From the NCBI GenBank assembly GCA_944380775.1, contig CALWIP010000017.1, forward strand, positions 1-64,000: 64,000 bases of DNA, given 5' to 3'. The translations under genes were made by a program, and so were the position numbers. The DNA is from an uncultured Clostridia bacterium. Its GTDB lineage: Bacteria > Bacillota > Clostridia > Oscillospirales > Acutalibacteraceae. Below the pieces are notes generated by a model, which was given only the letters and a program-made list of their open reading frames with translations, made no database searches and had not been told where the DNA came from. Below are positions 18,999 to 27,674 of this stretch, one piece after another (the first letter of the stretch is position 1; every line of letters starts with the position of its first letter).

Positions 18999-19163
18999 GG
19001 CACGCTCCCATCCAAAAGATCATCGGGCGCGGCATGCCCGCCGCCCCCTGTCGTTTGGTTTCCCCTGCGGGGAAAGGACGCCTTTCCGGCGCCCCGCTTT
19101 ATTTTGAAAGTCGGACAGACCTTGCAATCCAGAAAACCGGCAAATTTATTTTGCACCTTCATG

Positions 19164-19192
19164 ATGATAATACACGGGAAAGAAAAAGTCAA
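19164..19192 (-). promoter_or_regulatory. sigma-A promoter of murA
   Basis: TTGACT (19187-19192) and TATCAT (19164-19169) on the minus strand are separated by 17 bases, about 165 bp before the murA start. The intervening leader has no gene. Confidence 0.7.
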
Positions 19193-19285
19193 TATCTAAC
19201 AAAAGGCTCCCGGGGTTTCTTGTACAGATTTGCAAAAATGGACTCACAAGGAGGCGGTCTTTCCGTTCATTCCATTTCTAACAGC

Positions 19286-19322
19286 AAAAAACGCTTGCGC
19301 GGAAAGACGCACAAGCGTTTTT
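19286..19322 (-). terminator. terminator of the M23 peptidase gene
   Basis: A perfect AAACGCTTG/CAAGCGTTT stem with T-runs on both strands lies 23 bp past the M23 gene stop. Confidence 0.85.
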
Positions 19323-19344
19323 GCAGCCGCGTGCCGCGGCCGGA

Positions 19345-21030
19345 TTAGTTGCTTACATAATTCAGTGGATTGACAGGAGAGCCGTTGACACGGACCTCAA
19401 AGTGGCAATGCGCGCCGGTGCTGTTCCCTGTGCTGCCAATCAGGGCGATTGGCTGCCCTTTTTCGACTTTTTCTCCCGGCTGCACCAGGATCTCGCTCGC
19501 GTGGGCGTACATCGTCGAAATGCCGTTGCCGTGGTTAATGAGCAGATGGTAACCGTAACCGGTGTTCAAATATTTGACGTAAGACACCGTGCCGCTGTCT
19601 GCCGCGACGATGGTCTTCCCGTAGGAATTACCGCCGGAAATGTCGAGCCCGTTGTGCATGGTCCCCCAGCGCCACTCGTAGTAGCTGGTGATGTGATGGA
19701 TGGACGGGACCGGCCAGATCATTGAGCCCGTGCCGACGCCGCTGAGCTTGGGGCGTTCCTTTGTCCCGGTAATGACCTCGCGGTCCACCGCCGGTGTGAC
19801 AACTTGGGTGGAAACATTGGTGCGGCCGACTTCAACGCCGTTGACATAAGTGACCTTGTCCACCACTTGTTGCACACCGTTCTGGCCTGCTGTTTTCACC
19901 GAGGTGTAATCCGTGTACTGGGAATCATCCTTGATCGTGACCGTCTGGTACGGGATTTCTTCCTCGTAGGTTTCCTCCTTGGTCACCTGCACGTCCAACA
20001 AGCTGCGGGCGGCGCTCACTTTGAGCGTCATGCCAGCCGTCAGGTAGTCCCCCGCTTGGTCGTCGTTCAGCTCGTTGAGCTCCGCAAGCGAAAGGTTATA
20101 GCGCGTGGCAATGGCGGTCGCGGTGTCGCCAGCCTGCACAGTGTATTCCACCTCTTCTTCAACTTTCCCGGTGAGAAGTTCGCTCATCTCCTCCGAGCTG
20201 ACCACGCTGCTCGTGGGAAAAAGCCCCTTCACCGTCTGCACGTCCTTGACAAACGAGACCTCGGCATCTTTGTCGCCGCCAGCCGCGTCGTTGAGCAGGC
20301 TTTGCAGGATATAACTCAGGTCTGCGCTGCTGCGCACCGCTCCCAGCAGCTCGCCGTCCACATAGAGGCCGCTCGCCTCTTCAATGATTTCGCCAGAACG
20401 CTCAATCATCAGGTCGCAAAGCGCCGTCGAGGCGGTTAGGCCGCCTGTCCCCGTGCGTGTCAGGGTAAACGAAGGCGTCATCGAAAGGTCTGTTTCCTCT
20501 GTCGTTTCTTTGGCCAAACGGCCGCTCATCATCTCGGCGGCGCGCTCAAATACGCCTTCATCTGCAACGGTGCCCAGATATTCCCCACCGTAGGAAAGCT
20601 CCAGGCCGTAGTTCGTCCCGCCCCAGTAGAGGACCGTACCGGCCAAAGCACAGAGGCACACGGCCGGGACCGCCACATTCACTGCGGTCAGCAGCAGCTT
20701 TTTGTGGCGCGAAGCGCCATTGCGCGCGGTGCGGAGGTAATCCGCCGGGGTGTGCGCCACACCTTCTCTGCGCTCCCGGCGCAGCCGCCGCGCCGAAGCT
20801 GCGGCGGAGCCAAAGAAGTGAACGAATTCCCTTTTTGCGTGGCGCAGGCGGCGGCCCAAGACGTGTTCGTAGCCGCAGTGGAGGAACGCCGCCACCGGGG
20901 ACCAAAACGCAGCCGCCCGCCGTTGGATGCGCTTGAGCACACGCGCCGTCTGGATCCCGGTGTAATAGAGGAAATCTAAAAAACGCGTGCCCGCTGCGGC
21001 AATCTGTTGATATGAAAGGGGAAATTGCAT
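19345..21030 (-). CDS. membrane-anchored M23 peptidase with LysM and G5 domains
   Basis: The protein is about 561 residues. A basic cytoplasmic N-terminus is followed by one membrane segment (about residues 110-133), an extracellular region, a LysM domain (VQAGDTATAIATRYNLSL), a G5-type segment rich in Val and Thr, and a C-terminal M23 lysostaphin-like domain with HNGLDISGG and the zinc motif HCHFEVR. It is predicted to cut peptidoglycan cross-bridges or stems outside the membrane. The start at 21030 follows GAAAGGACGG. An upstream ATG at 21099 would put the promoter in the coding region. Its promoter lies inside a 46-bp palindrome. Confidence 0.88.
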   Translation of the reverse strand: MQFPLSYQQIAAAGTRFLDFLYYTGIQTARVLKRIQRRAAAFWSPVAAFLHCGYEHVLGRRLRHAKREFVHFFGSAAASARRLRRERREGVAHTPADYLRTARNGASRHKKLLLTAVNVAVPAVCLCALAGTVLYWGGTNYGLELSYGGEYLGTVADEGVFERAAEMMSGRLAKETTEETDLSMTPSFTLTRTGTGGLTASTALCDLMIERSGEIIEEASGLYVDGELLGAVRSSADLSYILQSLLNDAAGGDKDAEVSFVKDVQTVKGLFPTSSVVSSEEMSELLTGKVEEEVEYTVQAGDTATAIATRYNLSLAELNELNDDQAGDYLTAGMTLKVSAARSLLDVQVTKEETYEEEIPYQTVTIKDDSQYTDYTSVKTAGQNGVQQVVDKVTYVNGVEVGRTNVSTQVVTPAVDREVITGTKERPKLSGVGTGSMIWPVPSIHHITSYYEWRWGTMHNGLDISGGNSYGKTIVAADSGTVSYVKYLNTGYGYHLLINHGNGISTMYAHASEILVQPGEKVEKGQPIALIGSTGNSTGAHCHFEVRVNGSPVNPLNYVSN

Positions 21031-21086
21031 TCCCGATCCGTCCTTTCGCCTGGGGCGCAGCCGGAGCTCGTCCCCGTAAAAATGAC

Positions 21087-21136
21087 AAAGCTGTAACATC
21101 TGTACTTATCATAGTACAAAAGTTACAGCTTTGCAA
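21087..21136 (-). promoter_or_regulatory. promoter embedded in a 46-bp nested palindrome
   Basis: TTGCAA (21131-21136) and TATGAT (21108-21113) on the minus strand are 17 bases apart. The region 21087-21132 is a nested inverted repeat: 11-bp perfect arms AAAGCTGTAAC/GTTACAGCTTT (21087-21097, 21122-21132) and 6-bp inner arms TGTACT/AGTACA (21101-21106, 21113-21118). It could be an operator, or the luxS terminator, since T-rich sequence follows on the minus strand. It may be both. Confidence 0.7.
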
Positions 21137-21162
21137 CCTTTTTTTGCTTTTTGCCGGAAAGT

Positions 21163-21639
21163 TTACAGATTTGCCACATCTGCCTGCGGGTAGGCGAGCT
21201 GTTCTTCCGTCCACTGCGCGATCACCGGTAAAAAGCGGCGGGCCTCCTCCACCGCGCCGGCAAGGTCGTGGTCGAGGTAATTGCCGCATTCTTTCGCCGT
21301 ACAACCCGGGATCTCCCCGGAAAAACCGGCGATGGCTTCAAACACCCGGCGGATCAGCGCAATGGCCTGCGCGTGGGTAAGGCCGCGCGTCAGGAAATAA
21401 AAGCCGGTGCGGCAGCCCATCGGGCCAAAATAAATGACGTGGTCCTTTTCCGGCGCGTTGCGCGCAAACGTCGCGAAAAGATGCTCGACCGTATGCAGCG
21501 CGGCATTTTCCAGGAACGGCGGACGGTTCGGGAACCGCATACGGATGTCGTACGTCACGACATCCCCGTCGACACGCGACAAATAGATTCCGGGCGCCAG
21601 CACGTTGTGGTCTACGCAAAAGCTTGCGATTTTCTCCAT
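21163..21639 (-). CDS. luxS: S-ribosylhomocysteine lyase (autoinducer-2 synthase)
   Basis: LuxS cleaves S-ribosylhomocysteine to homocysteine and DPD, the AI-2 precursor, in the activated methyl cycle. The 158-residue protein has the metal-binding HTVEH (His49, His53), the catalytic Cys76 in GCRTGF and a second metal-region motif ECGNYLDHD. The start at 21639 was preferred over 21645 because GAGGG is seven bases before it. No mtn/pfs gene is adjacent. Confidence 0.95.
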   Translation of the reverse strand: MEKIASFCVDHNVLAPGIYLSRVDGDVVTYDIRMRFPNRPPFLENAALHTVEHLFATFARNAPEKDHVIYFGPMGCRTGFYFLTRGLTHAQAIALIRRVFEAIAGFSGEIPGCTAKECGNYLDHDLAGAVEEARRFLPVIAQWTEEQLAYPQADVANL

Positions 21640-21666
21640 GAACATTCCCTCTTTTCTTAAGCGGCA

Positions 21667-22539
21667 TTACGCCTTGGCGGAGCGGCGGTCTTCCCCGCGA
21701 AAAAAACTGGCGACGCGCGCGGCGGCCTGCTCCACCGCCGTGTCAAACAGCGCAAAGAAATCCTCTTGGCGTTCCCGTTCCCCGTCGTTCCACTCCGCAT
21801 GGGCAAGGTTGGCAAAGTCGGTTTCCCCGTCCTCCATCCAGTCGCGCAGGTAGGCGGAGAACACAGGGCCGCCCGGTTGGCGTTTTTCCACCGCTTGCAG
21901 CAGCTTTTTCTTCAGGCCGCTGCGGTTGTTCATCAGCCCAAAACAGCGCCGGGCATCCTGAAGCACTTGCTCCAGCTGGTCCTCCCGCACCGCGACGCCC
22001 AGAAGCGCAGGGATCACCGCCGCATAAAGCTGGACGATCCCCTCCTGCACGTCCCGGTTTTTCGGCAGGGCGTCACGCAGGTCAAAATCGCAGGCCAATT
22101 CTCCTTTTTCCCGTCGCATCATGATAACGTCGAGCGCCGACTCCGCTTCGTTGTGGAGCGTCCCCCGGGCAACCCCCGGGCGCTGCGGCGCCAGCACGTC
22201 TTCCAGGAAAGCGACATACGGGTGGCAAATGCGGTCCATCGTGTCGTGGCACAGGAAGCCTGCGGCATACGACGCAGGGATCTTTTTGTGCGGGGCGCTT
22301 TTCCAATAACCGTGCAGCGCGCGCGAGAGCTCTTCCGGGTCTTTCTCGTGCAGCTTTGTCCCACATTCCGCCAGAGATTCCCCTTTTTGCCACGGCAAAA
22401 GGCGGTGGCACGCAAACACGTCCGCCCCCTGCGCGCCCCACAAAAAAGCGTCCCTGTCATACCGGCGGTGCGGGGTCGCGTCCTCCAGCACGGCCATGAC
22501 CCGTTCTGCATGTAAATAATGTGTAATTGCGGCGGGCAT
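21667..22539 (-). CDS. zinc-dependent phospholipase C-like protein
   Basis: The 290-residue protein resembles the clostridial Zn-dependent phospholipase-C-like family, with PAAITHYLHAERV at the start and the His/Asp pattern GAQGADVF, LCHDTMDRICHPY and HNEAES that would supply metal ligands. No signal peptide is seen, so unlike classic secreted phospholipases it is probably cytoplasmic and its substrate is unknown. It is the first gene of a unit with luxS, 27 bp apart. Confidence 0.65.
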   Translation of the reverse strand: MPAAITHYLHAERVMAVLEDATPHRRYDRDAFLWGAQGADVFACHRLLPWQKGESLAECGTKLHEKDPEELSRALHGYWKSAPHKKIPASYAAGFLCHDTMDRICHPYVAFLEDVLAPQRPGVARGTLHNEAESALDVIMMRREKGELACDFDLRDALPKNRDVQEGIVQLYAAVIPALLGVAVREDQLEQVLQDARRCFGLMNNRSGLKKKLLQAVEKRQPGGPVFSAYLRDWMEDGETDFANLAHAEWNDGERERQEDFFALFDTAVEQAAARVASFFRGEDRRSAKA

Positions 22540-22598
22540 CCGCTCACCTCCCTATCGGTCTCGCCTGTTTTGATCCCGGCGTTTCCCGTTCCCTCGTT

Positions 22599-22627
22599 AT
22601 TATACTGAAAAAAAGCGCCGGACGCAA
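22599..22627 (-). promoter_or_regulatory. promoter of the phospholipase-luxS unit, overlapping the upstream terminator
   Basis: TTGCGT (22622-22627) and TATAAT (22599-22604) on the minus strand are separated by 17 bases. The -35 box lies within the loop-side end of the ABC-transporter terminator hairpin, so the two signals share bases. Confidence 0.65.
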
Positions 22628-22657
22628 CTCCTCTTTTCCAGAAGGAGCGCCCGGCGC
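22608..22657 (-). terminator. terminator of the amino-acid ABC operon
   Basis: GCGCCGGACGC (22615-22625) pairs with GCGCCCGGCGC (22647-22657) with one mismatch, followed on the minus strand by seven T residues. Confidence 0.85.
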
Positions 22658-22674
22658 AGTTCTATCACACTCTC

Positions 22675-23409
22675 TTACAGGACTTTCGAAAGGAAATCCT
22701 GAAGGCGGGGGTTTTGGGGATGAGCGAAAAACTCCTGCGGCGGCGCCTCTTCCAGCACGCGGCCATCGTCCATGAACAACACGCGCGTGGCCACTTCGCG
22801 GGCAAACCCCATTTCGTGCGTCACCACGATCATCGTCATGCCCTCTTCTGCCAGCTGCTTCATTACCTGGAGCACTTCGCCGACCATTTCCGGGTCCAGC
22901 GCCGAAGTCGGCTCGTCGAAAAGCATGACGTCCGGCTCCATCGCCAGCGCGCGCACAATGGCAATGCGCTGTTTTTGCCCGCCGGAAACCTGCGATGGAT
23001 AGGCGCCCGCTTTGTCTGCAAGGCCGACCCGTTCCAGAAGCTGCATCGCCTTGGCCTTAGCCTCTTCCTCTGTTTTCAGCTTCAGCGTCACAGGCGCGAG
23101 CGTAATATTTTGCAGGACGGTCAAATGCGGGAACAGGTTAAAATGCTGGAACACCATGCCCATTTTTTGGCGCAGGCGGTCAATGTCGCATTTCGGGTCT
23201 GTAATCTCTGTATTTTCAAACCAGATTTTCCCACCCGTTGGGACTTCCAGCAGGTTCAGGCAGCGCAGGAAAGTGCTCTTACCGGAGCCAGACGGCCCGA
23301 CGATGACCACCTTTTCACCCTTTTCAATGTGCTGGTCGATCCCTTTCAGGACAGGGAGATCCCCATTGACCGTTTGGAACGTTTTTTGCAGGCCTTTAAC
23401 GGTAATCAC
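22675..23409 (-). CDS. polar amino-acid ABC transporter ATP-binding protein
   Basis: The 244-residue protein has Walker [13 protein letters not shown] (about residues 38-49), the signature [15 protein letters not shown], Walker [13 protein letters not shown] and the switch His in VVTHEMGF. It drives import with the adjacent permease, whose gene it overlaps by 14 bp. It is closest in style to GlnQ/HisP-type proteins, but the substrate cannot be fixed. Confidence 0.93.
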   Translation of the reverse strand: MITVKGLQKTFQTVNGDLPVLKGIDQHIEKGEKVVIVGPSGSGKSTFLRCLNLLEVPTGGKIWFENTEITDPKCDIDRLRQKMGMVFQHFNLFPHLTVLQNITLAPVTLKLKTEEEAKAKAMQLLERVGLADKAGAYPSQVSGGQKQRIAIVRALAMEPDVMLFDEPTSALDPEMVGEVLQVMKQLAEEGMTMIVVTHEMGFAREVATRVLFMDDGRVLEEAPPQEFFAHPQNPRLQDFLSKVL

Positions 23410-24100
23410 TCTTGCGCAGCCTCCTTTCCAGCCGGGAGAGCAGCGCGGTCAAGCCCATGACCATGAGGAGATAGATGATGGCGACGGAGAACAGCGGCAC
23501 ATACGCCTGCCAGGTCTGGCTGCGCAGGATGTCGCCAGCCTTGGTGAGGTCTTCCACGCCGATGAACCCGGCGACCGAGGTCTCCTTCAGCAGCACAATG
23601 AATTCATTGCCAAGCGCGGGAAGAATATTTTTCAACGCCTGCGGGAAAATGATCTTCACCATGGTCTGCGTGCGGTTCAGACCAAGGGAACGGCCCGCCT
23701 CCATCTGGCCTTTGTCAACAGACTGGATGCCGCTGCGAACGATTTCCGCCACATAAGCGGCAGAATTCAGGCCGAAAGCAATGACGCTGGTCCACACCTT
23801 CGGGAACCCCTGGATGTTGATGATAATGTAATACATGATGAAGAGTTGCACAACCATCGGCGTCCCACGGATGACCGTGGTGTAAATATTGCAGATGACC
23901 TCCAGCCAGCGCAACTTTTTGTTGTGGTCTGAGAACACCTTGCCCAAGGCGATCAATACGCCGAGGATCACGCCGAGGATGACCGCAAAAAAGGCGATCT
24001 GCAATGTAATGCCGATGCCCCGCAGGATGTACTGGTACCGGTCTTGCTCAACAAATGTGGCGTAGATCTGGCTCCACGCCTCTTGAAAAAAATTTTCCAT
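23396..24100 (-). CDS. polar amino-acid ABC transporter permease
   Basis: The 234-residue membrane protein has about five helices and the HEAT/EAA loop seen as [22 protein letters not shown], characteristic of HisM/GlnP-type permeases. It is expected to homodimerise with two ATPase subunits. It lies between the binding-protein gene and the ATPase gene. Confidence 0.92.
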   Translation of the reverse strand: MENFFQEAWSQIYATFVEQDRYQYILRGIGITLQIAFFAVILGVILGVLIALGKVFSDHNKKLRWLEVICNIYTTVIRGTPMVVQLFIMYYIIINIQGFPKVWTSVIAFGLNSAAYVAEIVRSGIQSVDKGQMEAGRSLGLNRTQTMVKIIFPQALKNILPALGNEFIVLLKETSVAGFIGVEDLTKAGDILRSQTWQAYVPLFSVAIIYLLMVMGLTALLSRLERRLRKSDYR

Positions 24101-24160
24101 ACTGTAGCGCCGTCCCTCCCGTTTTCAGATTCCCTCCCCGATTTCCACCGGGAAAGCGTA

Positions 24161-24182
24161 AGGGAACCCCGTGGGGTTCCCT
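24161..24182 (-). promoter_or_regulatory. intercistronic hairpin after the binding-protein gene
   Basis: AGGGAACCCC (24161-24170) pairs perfectly with 24173-24182 around a 2-base loop, without a T-tract. Such hairpins commonly protect the 3' end of the binding-protein mRNA, so more binding protein is made than permease or ATPase. That role is inferred. Confidence 0.6.
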
Positions 24183-24236
24183 GATGCTTTCATGCCGTTT
24201 CCGGCAGATCCCGCCCCTTGGGGCAGGAAACTGTGC

Positions 24237-25094
24237 TTATTCCTCTTCCGAAAGGTATGCGGCAAAGATCTCGTCCAGCTCGCCGCTTTCCTCCAGCTCG
24301 GCCAGCGTCTCATTGAGCAGGTCCAGCATTTCCTGGTTGCCCTTCTTCACGGCCAGGCCGTACTCTTCCACCGTCAGCGCCTCTTCCAGCACGACCACCG
24401 CGTCCGGGTTCTGCGCCGCCAGCATCTTGGCCGGGTAATCGTCCACAACCACCGCGTCCAGGTTGCCGCGGGCCAGGTCCGCCACGGCGTCCATCGCCTT
24501 GCTCATGCGGGAAATCTGCGCGTTCGGGTAATTCTCAGTGCAGTAGGTGTCGCCCGTGGTGCCCAGCTGCACGCCGATGCGCTTGCCGTCGAGATCTTCC
24601 CCGGAGGTGATGTCGCTGCCCGTCTGGACAATGATGACCTGCGAGGCGTTAAAGTACGGATTCGTGAAATCGATGTCCTTTTCCGGGTCAATCGTCATAC
24701 CGGCCGCGACGAAATCGCATTTGTCGGTCTCCAGTTCCAGCGGCAGAGAGTCAAAGGATGTGTTGTTGATGCGGAGTTCCACGCCGAGCTTGTCGGCGAT
24801 CTTTTGGGAGATATCCACGTCGATGCCGCGGTATTCGGTCCCCTCCATGTACTCAAACGGCGGGAATTCCGCGTTGGTGGACATGGTGATGTAGCCGCGC
24901 TCCTGAATCTGCTCAAGGTAACCGGAGGCCGCGTCGCCGCCCTCTTCGGAAACCTCTTCCGCCGTGGAAGAGCCCGCGTCGGATGCGGGCGCCGCGGAGG
25001 ATTCCTCCTGCGCCGGCTCGCCGGAGCACGCAGTCATAGAGACCGCCATCATACCTGCCAGCAGCAGGGCCGCCAGCCTAGAAATCTTTTTCAT
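24237..25094 (-). CDS. amino-acid ABC transporter substrate-binding lipoprotein
   Basis: The 285-residue protein has a lipoprotein signal peptide ending VSMTAC, so Cys23 should be lipidated. An acidic linker follows, then a family-3 solute-binding fold (STNAEFPPFEYMEG, GIDVDISQKIAD, FVAAGMTIDPEKD). Asp in GIDVDI and Arg-poor binding loops suggest a polar amino acid ligand, unassigned. It is the first gene of the operon, after AAGGGG and a good promoter. Confidence 0.92.
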   Translation of the reverse strand: MKKISRLAALLLAGMMAVSMTACSGEPAQEESSAAPASDAGSSTAEEVSEEGGDAASGYLEQIQERGYITMSTNAEFPPFEYMEGTEYRGIDVDISQKIADKLGVELRINNTSFDSLPLELETDKCDFVAAGMTIDPEKDIDFTNPYFNASQVIIVQTGSDITSGEDLDGKRIGVQLGTTGDTYCTENYPNAQISRMSKAMDAVADLARGNLDAVVVDDYPAKMLAAQNPDAVVVLEEALTVEEYGLAVKKGNQEMLDLLNETLAELEESGELDEIFAAYLSEEE

Positions 25095-25167
25095 GTGTCT
25101 TACCCCTTTTTAATTTCGTGATCCGCCCAGCAGGCGCAGCGCGCCGTTTGGTTTGGGCAGCAACGCT

Positions 25168-25196
25168 ATTATACCGCATAAATATACGAAAGGCAA
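25168..25196 (-). promoter_or_regulatory. promoter of the amino-acid ABC operon
   Basis: TTGCCT (25191-25196) and TATAAT (25168-25173) on the minus strand are separated by 17 bases, about 70 bp before the binding-protein ATG. Confidence 0.8.
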
Positions 25197-25287
25197 GCGG
25201 ATGGTTTTTTTCGGGAAATTTTCGTGTATTTCCCAATGCAGCTCCCCGTTTCCTTTCCGTACTTTGTCTAATTCGCCGGATCTTTCC

Positions 25288-26154
25288 TCAAACCGGAAAC
25301 CCAAACCCCCATAGGTCTTCTGGCAAAGGACTACAGAACGTCATTTTCGCGCCGGTGACCGGGTGGCAAAAAGAGACCTTCCGGCAGTGGAGAGCCTGAC
25401 GCGTCACGCGGCGCAGCGAGCCGCCGTACATGTCGTCCCCGGCTAACGGATGCCCAATCGACGCCATATGGACGCGGATTTGGTGGGTCCGGCCGGTTTC
25501 CAGCCGCAGGAGGAGCAGCGTATAGCCGTCCCGCCGGGCCAGCGCGCGCCAGTGCGTCACCGCAGGGACGCCGGCCGGTGAGACCGCACGCTGGATGCCG
25601 TGCCCTTCTTTCAAAGCGATGGGCGCGTCAACCGTTCCCTCTCCATACAAATAGCCTTCGCACACCGCGAGATATTCTTTTTCAATCTGCCCGGCCAGCG
25701 CCGCCGCCGCATAGGCGTTTTTTGCCACGGCGACCAGTCCGGTCGTATCTTTATCCAGGCGGTATACAGCGCGCACCGCGCCCGGTCCGCCCGTTTGAGA
25801 AAAATGCCACGCTACGGCGTTCATCAGCGTGTCGTGGTCGTGCCCAGGGGAAGGGTGCGCAGGCATGCCGCAGGGTTTCTCTACCAGCAGCAGGACTTCA
25901 TCTTCGTAGACGATGGGGAGCGCCAACGGGCGCGGTTCCGCCTGCTTTCGATCCTCCGGCAAACGCAGCGAAATGCGGTCCCCTGGGCGCAAACGGTCGG
26001 TGGCGCGCGCAGGCGCGCCGTTGACACAAAGCCCCAGCGGTTCCCGCTTGAGTTTGGCCAACAGGCGCGCCGACATGCCGCGCTCCCTGCGCAGGTAATA
26101 TTTGAGCTGGACCCCGCCGGCGCCGGGTGGCGCCACAAATACGAGTTCCCCCAC
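25288..26154 (-). CDS. RluA-family 23S/tRNA pseudouridine synthase
   Basis: The 288-residue protein has an N-terminal S4-like RNA-binding segment and an RluA catalytic domain with the motif YRLDKDTTGLVAVAKN (catalytic Asp) and the C-terminal RTHQIRVHMASIGHPLAGD. The frame is open far upstream inside the lysozyme gene, but similarity begins at GELVFVAPPG. The GTG at 26154 was chosen on that basis, only 5 bp past the lysozyme stop and without a strong Shine-Dalgarno sequence. The exact target uridine is unknown. Confidence 0.88.
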   Translation of the reverse strand: MGELVFVAPPGAGGVQLKYYLRRERGMSARLLAKLKREPLGLCVNGAPARATDRLRPGDRISLRLPEDRKQAEPRPLALPIVYEDEVLLLVEKPCGMPAHPSPGHDHDTLMNAVAWHFSQTGGPGAVRAVYRLDKDTTGLVAVAKNAYAAAALAGQIEKEYLAVCEGYLYGEGTVDAPIALKEGHGIQRAVSPAGVPAVTHWRALARRDGYTLLLLRLETGRTHQIRVHMASIGHPLAGDDMYGGSLRRVTRQALHCRKVSFCHPVTGAKMTFCSPLPEDLWGFGFPV

Positions 26155-26159
26155 CGCGT

Positions 26160-27377
26160 TTATTCCGCAGAATGGGCGGATGCCGTCACAATAGTGCTTC
26201 CGGCGGTCTCGCTCAGGCTGTTTCCGTAATCGTAATAGCAATAATTCGCGTCTACGTTGCTGTTGCCGCTCACCGCCCCGGAAAGATTCACCGAGCCGTA
26301 CTGCCACATAGTGAACGCGCCGGTATAGGATGGGTTCTGCGTTCCCCAGTGCGCAATCCACAGGTCGTAATCCCCGAGGGACGGGTCTGTCAATTTGGAT
26401 TTGACAAAATTGCTGTAGCTGTAAACGGCGGTATCGTAGCCGGCCGCCTCCACCGTGCTGCAAAACGCGTTGACAATAGCGGCAATCTGCGCGGCGCTGA
26501 GACCGGCATGGCATTTGTCCTCAATGTCAAACGCCAGCGGGTAATCCAGCGGCCGGCCGTTCAAAATGTGCAGCGCCATCTGCGCTTCTTCGCGGGCTTC
26601 TTCCGGAGTCGTAGCGTAGCTGTAATGATACGCGCCAACCTTGATCCCGTTTGCGCGCGCACCCGCGTAATTTTGCTCGAAATAAGCGTCTTTTTGTTTG
26701 ACCCAGTCGTCGGAGCCGTACCCGGTGCGGATCATCGCGTAATCGATGCCGGCTGCCTTCACCTGCGCCCAATCGATCTGCTTCTGGAAGCTGGACACAT
26801 CAATGCCCTTGAGCGCTACGTGCGCCATGCAGGAAACCGTCGTGCCGTCCGCCGCCGTCCCCGTGATGACCGCACGGCCGAGGCCTTTCGCCGTGACAAC
26901 GCCGTTTGACACGGTAGCGACGGCCTCATTGCTGCTGGTCCAGGTTAAGGCGGCGCCGGAAGACTGCCCCGCCTGGCTGGAGGAAGAAGAGGAGACCTCG
27001 ACCTTTTGGCCGTTGACAAAGAAGAACGAGGCGGAGAAGAGCGGCTTTGCCGTCGTATCCTGCGCGACGGTCTGCACCGGCTGGCCGTTCGCATCCAGCA
27101 AGGACACAGAGGCGGTCTGGCCGACGCTCAGGTTTAAGTACGGCTGCGCAACTTTCCACTGGGTGGATGTGGAGAGCGGCAGCGTCACGCCCGCCGTGCC
27201 GCCCGCTGCGCCGCCCGTGAGGTCTCCCGCCGGAGCGGCGGGGTTCGCCGGAGTGGTCTGGGAAGCGCTCGGGTTCCACGGGACAATGATCGAGCTTGCA
27301 AACGCCGGGCTGCTCGCAGGTACCGCCATTGCCAGCGTCAATCCTACCGCAATCAGCCTTTTCTGGAATTTCTTCAT
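26160..27377 (-). CDS. secreted GH25 lysozyme with a bacterial Ig-like domain
   Basis: The 405-residue protein has a Sec signal peptide (MKKFQKRLIAVGLTLAMAV, cleavage after AFA), a low-complexity Ala/Thr/Ser linker, a BIG2-like Ig domain (WTSSNEAVATVSNGVVTAKG) and a C-terminal GH25 muramidase beginning KGIDVSSFQKQIDW. The catalytic acidic residues are seen in GIDVSSF and LAFDIED. It should cleave the glycan strand of peptidoglycan outside the cell. The start at 27377 follows GGGAGGT. The promoter is at 27473-27501. Confidence 0.9.
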   Translation of the reverse strand: MKKFQKRLIAVGLTLAMAVPASSPAFASSIIVPWNPSASQTTPANPAAPAGDLTGGAAGGTAGVTLPLSTSTQWKVAQPYLNLSVGQTASVSLLDANGQPVQTVAQDTTAKPLFSASFFFVNGQKVEVSSSSSSQAGQSSGAALTWTSSNEAVATVSNGVVTAKGLGRAVITGTAADGTTVSCMAHVALKGIDVSSFQKQIDWAQVKAAGIDYAMIRTGYGSDDWVKQKDAYFEQNYAGARANGIKVGAYHYSYATTPEEAREEAQMALHILNGRPLDYPLAFDIEDKCHAGLSAAQIAAIVNAFCSTVEAAGYDTAVYSYSNFVKSKLTDPSLGDYDLWIAHWGTQNPSYTGAFTMWQYGSVNLSGAVSGNSNVDANYCYYDYGNSLSETAGSTIVTASAHSAE

Positions 27378-27472
27378 CCTGTTACCTCCCTGGATCATGC
27401 AAAACAAGTGGTTTCTCTCAAAATTGTTCCGCCCGGCGGTTCCGTGCGGAATGTGTGCGGGCCTTTTCTCTA

Positions 27473-27501
27473 ACCTTAGCGGAATCATTCCCGCCTGTCA
27501 A
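27473..27501 (-). promoter_or_regulatory. promoter of the lysozyme gene
   Basis: TTGACA (27496-27501) and TAAGGT (27473-27478) on the minus strand are separated by 17 bases. The -35 box is consensus. Confidence 0.7.
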
Positions 27502-27631
27502 GCCGCTTTACAAAAAGTTCATAATCGTAACTCTTTTGCGCCCCCAAAAGGCCCCGTAAGCAAAACAACCGGTTGCGGCAAAATATTGCATCATTTGTTA
27601 TCTTTTGTCATTCTTTTGTAACCGGCGGCCC

Positions 27632-27663
27632 AAAAAAGGAGGGGGCCTGCGCAAGGCCCCCTC
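27632..27663 (-). terminator. terminator of ilvE
   Basis: GAGGGGGCC (27639-27647) pairs with GGCCCCCTC (27655-27663), followed on the minus strand by six T residues, 12 bp past the ilvE stop. Confidence 0.9.
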
Positions 27664-27674
27664 GCAATGGGCAG

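Noticed and set aside
27378..27488. Extended N-terminus of the lysozyme gene upstream of 27377
   Set aside because: The extra 37 residues precede a clear signal peptide and overlap the promoter -10 region, so the downstream ATG with GGGAGGT is the start.
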